This document shows, one piece after another, positions 1-7,345 of a stretch of DNA of 64,000 bases. The notes beneath the pieces are model-generated. The model was not told where the DNA came from and did no database searches. It saw only the letters and a list, made by a program, of their open reading frames with translations. This DNA comes from Spirochaetales bacterium (GTDB lineage Bacteria > Spirochaetota > Spirochaetia > UBA9216): the NCBI GenBank assembly GCA_016839055.1, contig JAEKNX010000011.1, positions 79,940-143,939 of the forward strand, given 5' to 3'. The position numbers and the translations under genes were made by a program. Position 1 is the stretch's first letter; every line of letters begins with the position of its first letter.

Positions 1-573
1 GTTGTTACCGAGAAGCTCTCTCAGCGGAAGGGACGAATGACAAACTTCATCTCACACGAGAACGGTAGGGCAAGGCTCGAGTTTTCAGTTCCCTCGAGGG
101 CGCTGATAGGCTATCGTGATGAGTTCCTGACTGATACCAGGGGAACGGGAATCATGAGTTCCTATATCTCAGGCTATGAGCTATATCGTGGTGACTTTCC
201 TGAACGCCATACAGGCTCTCTTGTTGCCGATAGGGCCGGGAACTGTGTGCCCTATGCGATCTTCAACCTGGAGCCGCGCGGCAACATGTTTGTCATTCCC
301 GGTGATGTAGTTTATGAAGGAATGATTGTCGGTGAGCATTCACGTGATAATGATCTCAATGTTAACCCTGTTAAAACAAAGAAGCTGTCTAACATGCGTG
401 CCTCTGGTAAGGATGAGGCGGTTATTTGTACTCCGGTTATGCCTCTGTCGATCGAACGTGCTATCCAGTATATAAAAGAAGATGAGTTGGTTGAGATAAC
501 ACCGAAATCAATTCGTCTGCGAAAGAAGATACTGACTGCGCAGGACCGAAAAATGGATAGAAACAGAAATTAA
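1..573 (+). CDS. typA: Ribosome-associated GTPase TypA/BipA, C-terminal part (5' truncated by window edge)
   Basis: The reading frame is open from base 1, so the gene begins outside the window. The visible 190 residues match the C-terminal region of TypA/BipA (family length about 600): a segment with GYRDEFLTDTRGTG, the block with NMFVIPGDVVYEGMIVGEH, and a strongly basic tail (RLRKKILTAQDRK). TypA is a translational GTPase that binds the ribosome and helps assembly or stress translation. The G domain is not visible here. It is followed closely by several hairpins, so it is probably the last gene of its transcript. Confidence 0.95.
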   Translation, partial: VVTEKLSQRKGRMTNFISHENGRARLEFSVPSRALIGYRDEFLTDTRGTGIMSSYISGYELYRGDFPERHTGSLVADRAGNCVPYAIFNLEPRGNMFVIPGDVVYEGMIVGEHSRDNDLNVNPVKTKKLSNMRASGKDEAVICTPVMPLSIERAIQYIKEDELVEITPKSIRLRKKILTAQDRKMDRNRN

Positions 574-590
574 TTGATTTATATAAAGAG

Positions 591-677
591 GCAATTTCGA
601 AAGTCAGTGACTTTTGAAATTGCAACCTTAGATGTAAATAATAAAAGGCCGCTAAAGGGATTCCTTTAGCGGCCTTT
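591..677 (+). terminator. Two tandem hairpins after typA
   Basis: The first hairpin (591-623) has about 16 paired bases with one G-T wobble (arm GCAATTTCGAAAGTCA). The second (644-677) has a perfect 15-bp stem, 644-658 with 663-677, and a 4-nt loop. Neither has a long T run, but the A-rich and T-rich stem bases and the position after typA suit transcription termination. Confidence 0.7.
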
Positions 678-766
678 GTGTTTACCCGCTAAAGCCGGCA
701 AACACAAAGGCGGCAGCTCAGTCGTAGGCGGAACCATAAGCGCCTCAGAGAGCAATGCATGAGGCG
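673..766. repeat. Further inverted repeats in the typA-PII gap
   Basis: A perfect 11-bp inverted repeat pairs 673-683 (CCTTTGTGTTT) with 700-710. Its left arm reuses the right arm of the preceding hairpin, so the two structures exclude each other. Another 7-bp pair (CGCCTCA, 741-747; TGAGGCG, 760-766) is followed by a T-rich stretch at 776-781. No reading frame of note lies here. This could be a non-coding RNA or stacked terminators; the sequence does not decide. Confidence 0.5.
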
Positions 767-971
767 GCCAAAGAGGTTTTTACATAAGCCGGCGGGGCAA
801 TAATCATGGATACAGAGGTATGCTTTTTTGCAGTATCAGTTCACATTTTTTCAAGTTGCGGCCTGTCCCTCTGAGAGTCTTGTTTTCTAGGCAGGAAGAT
901 CTTTGATAATAAAACTAGAGATTCCATTAATCAACACAAAAAAATAAAACTCAGCAACTCTGATATGTTGT

Positions 972-1154
972 GCCCCTGAATAATCTTTAAAATGTCTAAA
1001 TCATTCCTCTTTGCCACCTGTTGAAAAATTCTAATTTCCGCTTCCGGGACGTCGGTAGTTCTGAATTTGGCTGCTTTTGTATGCCGACACTGATGGCACC
1101 GGGGTCAGCAAGGGCCGACATTCGGGGGAATTGCAAGCAAATTCAGACTTGCTG
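972..1154 (+). repeat. Dispersed intergenic repeat, copy 1
   Basis: This roughly 183-bp element recurs inverted at 7114-7275, and its right part recurs at 40969-41120. The core has inverted ends: AGTTCTGAATTTGGCTGC near 1057-1074 against a matching stretch ending at 1154. A left extension (972-1056, including TTGAAAAATTCTAATT and CGCTTCCGGGACGTC) is shared with copy 2 only. It has no coding capacity. It resembles a MITE or REP-type element. The rest of this gap (780-970) shows nothing recognisable. Confidence 0.8.
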
Positions 1155-1185
1155 AATAAAACTATGAATTATATTGTCGATAAAT

Positions 1186-1215
1186 TTGACATTATGCATT
1201 TTCTATGTGACTAAT
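1186..1215 (+). promoter_or_regulatory. Probable promoter of the PII-EIIA-Mrp operon
   Basis: TTGACA (1186-1191) is separated by 18 bp from ACTAAT (1210-1215). The predicted transcript would start about 40 nt before the ATG at 1261, leaving room for the GGAG ribosome site at about 1252-1256. Unlike many promoters in this window, this one gives an ordinary leader. Confidence 0.4.
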
Positions 1216-1260
1216 TAATAGTTGTTATCTTGAGCAGTGAATTTTATAGACGGAGAATGC

Positions 1261-1608
1261 ATGAAGTTGCTTATATTTGTGTTAAACAAGGAAGAGTATC
1301 TAGAAGAAGTACTCGAGGCATTCGTTGAAGCAGGTATTGAGGGGGCAACCATGTTTGATTCAGAGGGTATGGGTCGTTTTCTTGCCTATGAAATCCCGCT
1401 TTATGCCGCCTTCAAGGAATTTATGAAGGGCAACAAACCTTACAATAAAACCATTATTTCTGTTGTTAAAGATGAAAAAGTTATTGAGCGCGTAAAAAGT
1501 CTTGTCGATCAGATCGTAGGCGGACTCGAAAAACCCGGAACAGGTATAATGTTTACCGTTCCTGTTGATTGGGCGGCCGGGCTAGTTGAATTTAATGAGG
1601 AGTATTAG
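1261..1608 (+). CDS. PII-like signalling protein
   Basis: This 115-residue protein starts MKLLIFVLNKEEYLEEVL and ends with a GxGxMFTVPVDWAAGL-type segment. That is the ferredoxin-like layout of small PII-superfamily proteins. PII proteins bind nucleotides and small effectors and control transporters or enzymes by direct contact. The start at 1261 is chosen over an in-frame ATG at 1237 because GGAG lies 5-8 nt upstream. It is the first gene of an operon with an EIIA-like protein and Mrp subunits, which suggests control of the antiporter. The exact PII subfamily and ligand are not recognisable. Confidence 0.7.
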   Translation: MKLLIFVLNKEEYLEEVLEAFVEAGIEGATMFDSEGMGRFLAYEIPLYAAFKEFMKGNKPYNKTIISVVKDEKVIERVKSLVDQIVGGLEKPGTGIMFTVPVDWAAGLVEFNEEY

Positions 1609-1611
1609 TTT

Positions 1612-2079
1612 ATGCTGTCGATTTATTCGCTTGTTTCCCCGAAATGTATTTATATCAACCCGGACGTAAAAAGTAAAGAAGAGCTTTTACACATGATGGT
1701 GAATGGGATTTCTTCCGAACTTGGCATCGCAGATTCCGAATTGCTCTATGATGCTGTAATGAAAAGAGAAAAGATGTCAGTCACATCGCTTGGGTTTGGA
1801 TGCGCGGTACCCCACGCTTTAACTGCGGCTGTTGAGAAAACATCAATCTGCGCAGCAGTGATAAAAAAGGGTATAGATTACACCGCGCCCGACGAACAGC
1901 CGGTGAGTATAGTTTTAATGATGATTGGCCCGGAGTCCGGCGCCCGTATTCATCTTAAACTTCTTTCTAGAATAGCCCGGTTCTTGCACAATGAAGATTT
2001 CCGAAATCAGCTGAAACAGACAGAAACCTCTGATGATTTTCTCAGAATTATAAAGAATGAGGAAGAAAAGTGCCTATGA
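1612..2079 (+). CDS. PTS EIIA-like protein (fructose/PtsN type)
   Basis: The 155-residue protein matches the EIIA fructose/mannitol/Ntr family. The active-site region reads LGFGCAVPHA with the expected phosphorylatable histidine after Pro (about residue 66). The C-terminal half has the IHLKLLSRIARFL helix usual in PtsN-like proteins. No EIIB/EIIC permease lies nearby, so a regulatory role is more likely than sugar transport. It begins 3 nt after the PII-like gene and overlaps mrpE by 10 nt, so the three are translated together. Which phosphodonor serves it is unknown. Confidence 0.8.
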   Translation: MLSIYSLVSPKCIYINPDVKSKEELLHMMVNGISSELGIADSELLYDAVMKREKMSVTSLGFGCAVPHALTAAVEKTSICAAVIKKGIDYTAPDEQPVSIVLMMIGPESGARIHLKLLSRIARFLHNEDFRNQLKQTETSDDFLRIIKNEEEKCL

Positions 2080-2633
2080 AAGATCAGAGCGAATCTGATT
2101 CAGGCATGAGAAAACATCCTATCAAGCCTATTACACTGTGGAATATAATTCGTTTTTTTATCACTGCCGCCTTTTTGTTTGGGGTCTGGCTTATTTTCGC
2201 GTTCAGGTGGGATTCATATGCCGTTCTTTCCGGTTTAGCAGGATCTTTTGTTATTTCCGGTTTAACCTATAAAGTTTTTATCGCAGAACATGAAGCCTCC
2301 CTTAATTCCATAGTACCCTGGCCATTAAGGCTTATAATCTTTTTTGCAGTTCTTATCTTTTCGCTTTATACTTCAAGCTTCAAAATGCTTGTCGCAGTAT
2401 TCAGCGGAAAGGGCTCACCCCGGATAGTGTATTTTAAAACCAGGCTTCGTTCCGATCTGGCTAGGATGGTTCTTTCTAATTCCATAACCTTCACCCCCGG
2501 CACAATTACTCTTGATCTGAACGATGATCATCTGATTGTTCATTGGTTCTTCTGTAACACCCGTCATGCCAAAGCTGCTGGTGAGGCTGTGAAGGGAAGA
2601 CTGGAACGGGCTCTAAGCAGAGCCTGGAGGTAA
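2070..2633 (+). CDS. mrpE: Na+/H+ antiporter subunit MrpE
   Basis: This 187-residue membrane protein has three N-terminal hydrophobic segments and the soluble C-terminal part typical of MrpE: VLSNSITFTPGTITLDLNDDHLIVHWF, split by the conserved TPGT turn. MrpE is a small subunit of the multi-subunit Mrp cation/proton antiporter in the inner membrane. The chosen start is a GTG at 2070 with GAGG about 7 nt upstream; an ATG at 2076 is the alternative. It lies in a tight operon with mrpFG and further subunits. Confidence 0.9.
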   Translation: MPMKDQSESDSGMRKHPIKPITLWNIIRFFITAAFLFGVWLIFAFRWDSYAVLSGLAGSFVISGLTYKVFIAEHEASLNSIVPWPLRLIIFFAVLIFSLYTSSFKMLVAVFSGKGSPRIVYFKTRLRSDLARMVLSNSITFTPGTITLDLNDDHLIVHWFFCNTRHAKAAGEAVKGRLERALSRAWR

Positions 2634-2639
2634 AAAGGC

Positions 2640-2921
2640 ATGAGACTGATTATGCTGGAAACAATGAGATGGTTTCTTTTGATCTGTGCCCTGGTATGTA
2701 TAATCAGATTAATTATGGGGCCTACATCTGCTGACAGACTGGTTGCCCTTAACATTCTTTCAGGAGTCGTTCTGGCCTTTCTCGTAATCCGCGGAGTCAG
2801 TGAGGGGCGGGTTCTGTATCTTGATGTTGCTCTTGTTTATGATATTTTCGGATTTTTAGGATTTCTCGCCATAGCCAGGTTTTTTAAAGATAAGCTTTTA
2901 GGCGATGGGGAGGGTTCATGA
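2640..2921 (+). CDS. mrpF: Na+/H+ antiporter subunit MrpF
   Basis: This 93-residue, three-helix protein has the MrpF pattern, including MGPTSADRLVALNILSG near residues 27-43 and a cytosolic end after FLAIARFFKDK. It is a small subunit of the Mrp antiporter. It starts 6 nt after mrpE and overlaps mrpG by 4 nt (ATGA). Confidence 0.9.
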   Translation: MRLIMLETMRWFLLICALVCIIRLIMGPTSADRLVALNILSGVVLAFLVIRGVSEGRVLYLDVALVYDIFGFLGFLAIARFFKDKLLGDGEGS

Positions 2922-3235
2922 TGAGGATAACACTTGATATAATTGCAGCTGTTTCATTCCTGTCTACTATAGTATTTGGAACGGCCGGGCTTATAGGGCT
3001 TTTCCGATTCCCTGATCCCTATTCCAGGCTGCAATCAGGCTCACTTTGCGGCACAACGGCAGTGTTTTCAATGTTTATAGGAGCTCTGGCACTTGCACCC
3101 AACGGCGCAGTTGCGGCAAGAATCGTGATTCTGACCGTTTTTTTTATGGTATCATCTCCGACAAGCTCACACATTGTCGCAAGATTCATCTGGAATTCGG
3201 GGGTAAGCCCGTGGAAACCTGAAGAAAAGGACTGA
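2918..3235 (+). CDS. mrpG: Na+/H+ antiporter subunit MrpG
   Basis: This 105-residue protein has three membrane helices and the MrpG signature GLIGLFRFPDPYSRLQSGS followed by TSSHIVARF-type residues. It is a small Mrp subunit. GGGAGG lies just before two adjacent ATG codons (2918 and 2921), and either could be the start. It is coupled to mrpF by overlap. Confidence 0.9.
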   Translation: MMRITLDIIAAVSFLSTIVFGTAGLIGLFRFPDPYSRLQSGSLCGTTAVFSMFIGALALAPNGAVAARIVILTVFFMVSSPTSSHIVARFIWNSGVSPWKPEEKD

Positions 3236-3241
3236 AAACAG

Positions 3242-3475
3242 ATGATTACAATCATACTGGTTCTGCTTATTGCCCTGTCTGTTTTCACTCTTCAACACCG
3301 TGATCTACTTCAGGGTGTTGTTGCACTCTCGGCTTTCAGCCTGCTCTCTGCTATGCTGTTTTATATGCTTCGAGCCCCTGATGTTGCAATTACTGAAGCC
3401 GCTGTCGGCGCCGGAGTCTCTACCGTAATTTTCGTATGGGCAGTGAAATCTACTGACCGAAAGGATGAAAGTTGA
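3242..3475 (+). CDS. DUF4040-type Mrp/Mbh subunit (stand-alone C-terminal MrpA-like piece)
   Basis: This 77-residue protein with two to three helices carries the APDVAITEAAVGAGVSTVIFV motif (split here as APDVAITEAAVG and AGVSTVIF). In Bacillus-type operons that motif sits near the C-terminal end of MrpA. Here it is a separate small subunit, as in Mbh/Mbx-type and some archaeal or Thermotoga operons. No gene for the large NuoL-like part of MrpA was found in the window. Confidence 0.8.
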   Translation: MITIILVLLIALSVFTLQHRDLLQGVVALSAFSLLSAMLFYMLRAPDVAITEAAVGAGVSTVIFVWAVKSTDRKDES

Positions 3476-4230
3476 TGGCAGATCGGATGAAAAACAATAA
3501 AATCAGTATATTTTATAAATTACAGATTTTTCTGGCGTTTGCCGCTGTGGCAGCAGTACTTCTGCCGGTTTTTCTGAATGACTCGCATTGGCCTGTATTT
3601 GCAAGAGATTATCTGGAGGCAAATGGTGAAGAGCAGACGGGGGCGGCAAATATTGTCAGCTCTATTTACCTCGGATACCGGGCTTACGATACTCTAGGTG
3701 AGACTATAGTTCTCCTCGTGGCAGTAAGCGGCACCATAGGAATAATTTCTTTCACCGGTAAAAATCTGGCGACAGGATATAATGAAGATGATTTTGAGGG
3801 CGGAAATCGTAAAAATAGAAAGCGAACGGTTCTTATGGAAGTGGTTACCGGAAAGCTGGGCCCCGTAATCCTTATTTTTGGTCTGTATGTTATGCTCTTC
3901 GGACATATGTCGCCGGGAGGCGGATTTCAGGGCGGAGTTGTCATAGCCTCCGGTATTATTTTCATTTCTCTGGGAACAGGGGGCAGTGAGAATAACATAC
4001 TATCTCATTCCGGTGTTTTAGCAAAAATTGAAGCAGTTTCTTTTCTGCTGCTTGTTCTTGCGTCCGCAATCGGGCTGATTACAGGTATTGGATTTTTTGC
4101 CAACCCCTTTAACGGAAATCCCATACCACCGGTGGGTTATATAATATTACTAAACGCAATGATTGGTCTTAAGGTTGGCGCCGGAATAGCTTATATGTCT
4201 GTAGCAATGCTGGGGGATACCGATTTATGA
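3475..4230 (+). CDS. mrpB: Na+/H+ antiporter subunit MrpB (MnhB type)
   Basis: The protein has 251 residues. After an N-terminal extension with two helices it shows the MnhB signature GHMSPGGGFQGGVVIASG near residues 145-162. The ATG at 3475 is preferred over a TTG at 3472 because it overlaps the upstream stop as TGATG, with AAGGA upstream. The N-terminal 110 residues are longer than in a simple MnhB (about 140 aa), so this is an extended or fused form similar to MbhE-MbhF-like pieces. It overlaps the next gene by 4 nt. Confidence 0.85.
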   Translation: MADRMKNNKISIFYKLQIFLAFAAVAAVLLPVFLNDSHWPVFARDYLEANGEEQTGAANIVSSIYLGYRAYDTLGETIVLLVAVSGTIGIISFTGKNLATGYNEDDFEGGNRKNRKRTVLMEVVTGKLGPVILIFGLYVMLFGHMSPGGGFQGGVVIASGIIFISLGTGGSENNILSHSGVLAKIEAVSFLLLVLASAIGLITGIGFFANPFNGNPIPPVGYIILLNAMIGLKVGAGIAYMSVAMLGDTDL

Positions 4231-4571
4231 TTGATCGAATTCTGCTGCTTATACTTTTTCTGATAGGTTTCTATGGCATTATAGTGAAAAAGAATGTCAT
4301 TAAAAAGATTTTCGGTCTTACTATACTGAACAGCACTATTGTAATGCTTTTTGTACTCGAAGGCTCGAAAATAGGCAGCCATGTACCCATACTTGAAGAG
4401 AACATAACTCCTATTGTAGATCCTGTTCCTCAGGCTCTTATGCTCACGGCCATAGTTATTGGAGTATGTGTTACCGCTCTCGCACTCTCGATTGTATACA
4501 GATTATTCAATTCAACAGGAACCTTCGATATTGATGAGATCCGCAGCAAACTCTATAAAGATGAGGAGTAG
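4227..4571 (+). CDS. mrpC: Na+/H+ antiporter subunit MrpC (NuoK-like)
   Basis: This 114-residue protein with three helices carries the MrpC/NuoK pattern, including DPVPQALMLTAIVIGVCVTA near residues 70-90. MrpC is homologous to NuoK of complex I and forms part of the ion channel module. It overlaps mrpB by 4 nt and ends 8 nt before mrpD. Confidence 0.9.
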   Translation: MIDRILLLILFLIGFYGIIVKKNVIKKIFGLTILNSTIVMLFVLEGSKIGSHVPILEENITPIVDPVPQALMLTAIVIGVCVTALALSIVYRLFNSTGTFDIDEIRSKLYKDEE

Positions 4572-4579
4572 GCCGGCTA

Positions 4580-6337
4580 ATGCAGAATATTTTAATTCAC
4601 TCAGCTGAATTTGTTTTTGCTCCGGTTCTGCTGCCTCTGCTCGGCGCAGCAATTGTCTTCTGCGCAAAGGCCTTCAGCCGAGGAAGAATAGCTAAAACAA
4701 TTGAATATACAGGCGCGGCCATTGGCCTTCTTCTTCCATGGCTTATGCTGTTTATCATTCTTCCCAACCTGCTCGGAGGCTCGGTTTATGAAGGAACCAT
4801 TGGAGGCTGGGATAAAAATTTAGGCATCCTCTACAAGTTTGACGGACTGGCATGGCTTGTGAATTTTCTTGGTTTTTCTGTAGCTATGGCCGCCTGGTTT
4901 TATTCTCTTGGCGCGGGGCCCCGGGGGCCGAAATTCACCGCAATTTTTCTTATTCAGACTGCAGCTCTCTCCGCGACTATTATGACAGCTGATCTTTTCA
5001 ACCTTTTTGTCTGCCTCGAAGTTCTTGGAATTTCATCCTATGTTCTGGTCTGTTCATCTGAAAAACCCGGAGCCTTTCTCGCATCATTTTCGTACCTTAT
5101 GGTCAGTGCCGCGGCAATGATTTTCTTTCTTGTGGGAATCTACGGGCTTTACAGACTTACCGGAAAACTCTCGTATGAAGGCATTGCTGAAGCTCTGGCC
5201 GCAATGGACAACGGCGGCGGAATTACAGCCCTGATTTCTCTTGCACTGATTATCGCAGCGGTCGCCCTACGGGTAGCAGTCATGCCTCTCTACGGGTGGC
5301 TGCCGGATGCTCATGCTATGGCGCCGCATGCCGTTTCAGCGGTTTTATCCGGGGTTCTGATAAAAACACCGCTTTTCGCGCTGTCCCGTATTCTTATTAT
5401 TTTTCCGGCCGGTTCTGATGCTGGTCAGCTGATGGGAGTTTCAGGAGGGTTAACGGCCCTGATTGCGGTTATAATCGCGCTATCCCAAAAAGATGTGAAA
5501 AAACTGCTGGCCTATCATTCAGTAAGCCAGATTGGTTATATAGTATGCGCATGGGGAGCGGCATTGCATATTGGTGTTGAGACACCTGCGGGGCTCGTAC
5601 TGATGACCGCGGCCTTTCTGCACGCGCTTTATCACGCTCTGTTTAAGGGGACGCTTTTTCTAACTGTCGGGACCCTTATCGACAGGGCGGGCAACAGGAG
5701 TGTATACGAGCTAAGAAGGGGCGCAGGCATTTTAAAGAAGTCAGGCGAAAAGATTCCAGTTACCTTCATATCATTTATGTTAGCCGCAATGGCTATTGCA
5801 GCAATTCCTCCTCTAAACGGCTATGTCAGTAAAAATGCACTTTCTTATGCGCTGAAGGGACGTTGGGAGTATGTCGTGTTGACTCTCGCAAGTGTGGGAA
5901 CTGTGGCATCTTTCATAAAACTTTCCCTGATATTCTTTCCCCCAGGAAAGAATCATAATGCAATTGCCTTTCTGGAAAACCCTCAGAAAGTGCATCCAGC
6001 CATGAAAGCTGCAGAACTTTTTCTCGCTATTCTCTGTCTTGCTGGCGGCCTGTTTTCCCCATATATTTCAAAGATAGCCGGCAGCCTTCTTAATCAGTCA
6101 GGGACAGTTGGGATTAATAGTATTCCTCCAGACCTGTACTCAGGCGGCAACCTTCAAAAAACCCTTATTATCACATTATCCGGGGCTGCGGTGTATCTGC
6201 TTTGTTCAACAAAACAGGGGAAGGCTGTACTTAAAAGAATAAGAGAACGGCCACGCAGCTTTTCAGGACTTTTTACTTCTTTCGCACTAGGCCTGGCAGG
6301 AATGGCCGCGTGGTTAATTTATAGAACTTTTAATTAG
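4580..6337 (+). CDS. mrpD: Na+/H+ antiporter subunit MrpD (NuoM/NuoN-like)
   Basis: This 585-residue polytopic protein of about 14-16 helices belongs to the proton-translocating NuoL/M/N family. It shows MPLYGWLPDAHAMAPHAVSAVLSG (key WLPDAH and the P/S-rich turn), KDVKKLLAYHSVSQIGY and HALYHALFKGTLFL. These contain the lysines and histidines used for proton transfer in this family. It is somewhat longer than usual MrpD (about 500 aa), with a C-terminal addition after about residue 500. It is the only large antiporter-like subunit of the operon. Confidence 0.9.
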   Translation: MQNILIHSAEFVFAPVLLPLLGAAIVFCAKAFSRGRIAKTIEYTGAAIGLLLPWLMLFIILPNLLGGSVYEGTIGGWDKNLGILYKFDGLAWLVNFLGFSVAMAAWFYSLGAGPRGPKFTAIFLIQTAALSATIMTADLFNLFVCLEVLGISSYVLVCSSEKPGAFLASFSYLMVSAAAMIFFLVGIYGLYRLTGKLSYEGIAEALAAMDNGGGITALISLALIIAAVALRVAVMPLYGWLPDAHAMAPHAVSAVLSGVLIKTPLFALSRILIIFPAGSDAGQLMGVSGGLTALIAVIIALSQKDVKKLLAYHSVSQIGYIVCAWGAALHIGVETPAGLVLMTAAFLHALYHALFKGTLFLTVGTLIDRAGNRSVYELRRGAGILKKSGEKIPVTFISFMLAAMAIAAIPPLNGYVSKNALSYALKGRWEYVVLTLASVGTVASFIKLSLIFFPPGKNHNAIAFLENPQKVHPAMKAAELFLAILCLAGGLFSPYISKIAGSLLNQSGTVGINSIPPDLYSGGNLQKTLIITLSGAAVYLLCSTKQGKAVLKRIRERPRSFSGLFTSFALGLAGMAAWLIYRTFN

Positions 6338-6343
6338 CCACGT

Positions 6344-6367
6344 GCTATAATGTCTATAGCTGTTTTT
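6344..6367 (+). terminator. Weak terminator after mrpD
   Basis: A 6-bp stem GCTATA (6344-6349) / TATAGC (6355-6360) is followed by TGTTTTTA. It lies between convergent mrpD and the lipoprotein gene. Confidence 0.4.
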
Positions 6368-7049
6368 ATTTCCCCAGTAAAAAGCCATTCAACTTAAGAT
6401 CTTTATAGATCAGGCCAGCTGATCTAATTGCTTCATTTTTCGGATCAGTGACTCCATTTTCAGTTTCATAAGTTTGAGTTGTGTTTTTTCCCATCATCCA
6501 AATCATCTTATCGTTAGAGTTCTGGAAAAGCGTACTTTCGGTAGAAACGATGTAAGTATCCTTGTAATAGCCCGGCTTATGTATGGTTTCATATGTATAT
6601 CTATAATATTTATAGTAGTAAGGATAATTGTAATAATACATCGGGTATGCTCTAGTTACAGTATAACTTTTACCCGGAATATAGCGTCTTTGGTTGTCAA
6701 TTGATTTTGTTCGGATAATTAGAATTCCATCAATTCCTTTTTCATTGAATTGCTTTTCCATGCTGCCGTGTTCGTAAACTACGCCTGGAGTCATAAATTT
6801 CAGGCTTGAAATTGCCTCAGTACTTGAATCTGCATTGATCTTCTTTACAACTTCAGTTTCAAACTCTTTTCTGGTTGAGGAGTTTCTGAATACTCCTATT
6901 ACGACTATTTTCTTAAATGAGCCTCCAGAATATGTAGAATCAACCCATGTTGTAGGGATATTTGTTGTGGCGCATGATGAACAAAAAAAGATAATGATAG
7001 CAATAACGGATAATAGTATTGGTACTCTTGAGATTTTATTGATTTTCAT
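6366..7049 (-). CDS. Lipoprotein with tyrosine-rich segment
   Basis: This 227-residue protein has a signal peptide ending in a lipobox (FFCSSC, Cys 26), so it is probably anchored in a membrane by lipidation. The part after the signal resembles small lipoproteins with a KKIVVIGVFRN start and a conserved GIDGILIIR segment, possibly a DUF4136-like fold. Residues about 130-150 are unusually rich in tyrosine (YPMYYYNYPYYYKYYRYTY). An AAGAGG ribosome site lies 5-6 nt before the ATG. It stands alone between convergent mrpD and a repeat copy. Its function is unknown. Confidence 0.65.
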   Translation of the reverse strand: MKINKISRVPILLSVIAIIIFFCSSCATTNIPTTWVDSTYSGGSFKKIVVIGVFRNSSTRKEFETEVVKKINADSSTEAISSLKFMTPGVVYEHGSMEKQFNEKGIDGILIIRTKSIDNQRRYIPGKSYTVTRAYPMYYYNYPYYYKYYRYTYETIHKPGYYKDTYIVSTESTLFQNSNDKMIWMMGKNTTQTYETENGVTDPKNEAIRSAGLIYKDLKLNGFLLGK

Positions 7050-7113
7050 TCTGGCCTCTTGATATAAGTGTAGGAGCGTTTACTGTTATATGTCAATGAA
7101 TAAGGGTAAACAG

Positions 7114-7275
7114 CAGCAATTCTGGATTTGACTGCAATTCCCTCGAATGTCGGCTTTTGCTGACCCCAGCGGCGGCATGCAAAGGCAGCCAAAATCAGAA
7201 CTACTGACGTCCCGGAAGCGGGAATTAGAATTTTTCAACATGCGGCAAAGAGGATTGATTTAGACATTTCAGGGC
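7114..7275 (-). repeat. Dispersed intergenic repeat, copy 2 (inverted)
   Basis: The reverse complement aligns along its whole length with 972-1154. Shared blocks include TTGAAAAATTCTAATT, CGCTTCCGGGACGTC, GGGGTCAGCAA and GGAATTGCA, and it ends with CAGCAATTCTGGATTT (7114 on). It fills most of the gap between the lipoprotein gene and the URO-D-type gene. Confidence 0.8.
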
Positions 7276-7334
7276 CGGATGTCTGCCTCTATATAGTGTT
7301 GTATTTTTTTATACCTTGAACATTGATTGTCCTA

Positions 7335-7345
7335 TATAATAAAAT
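7335..7345 (+). promoter_or_regulatory. -10 box directly before the URO-D-type gene
   Basis: TATAAT (7335-7340) lies 5 nt before the ATG at 7346, with no ribosome site. No convincing -35 is found at 17 bp. It predicts a leaderless transcript. Confidence 0.45.

Noticed and set aside
1237-1260. Earlier ATG for the PII-like protein
   Set aside because: The GGAG site serves the ATG at 1261, and the family start MKLLIFV fits that position.
4580-6337. Reading the NuoK/NuoM-like genes as respiratory complex I
   Set aside because: No NuoB/C/D/I-type subunits occur, and MrpE/F/G/B are present, so the unit is an antiporter module.
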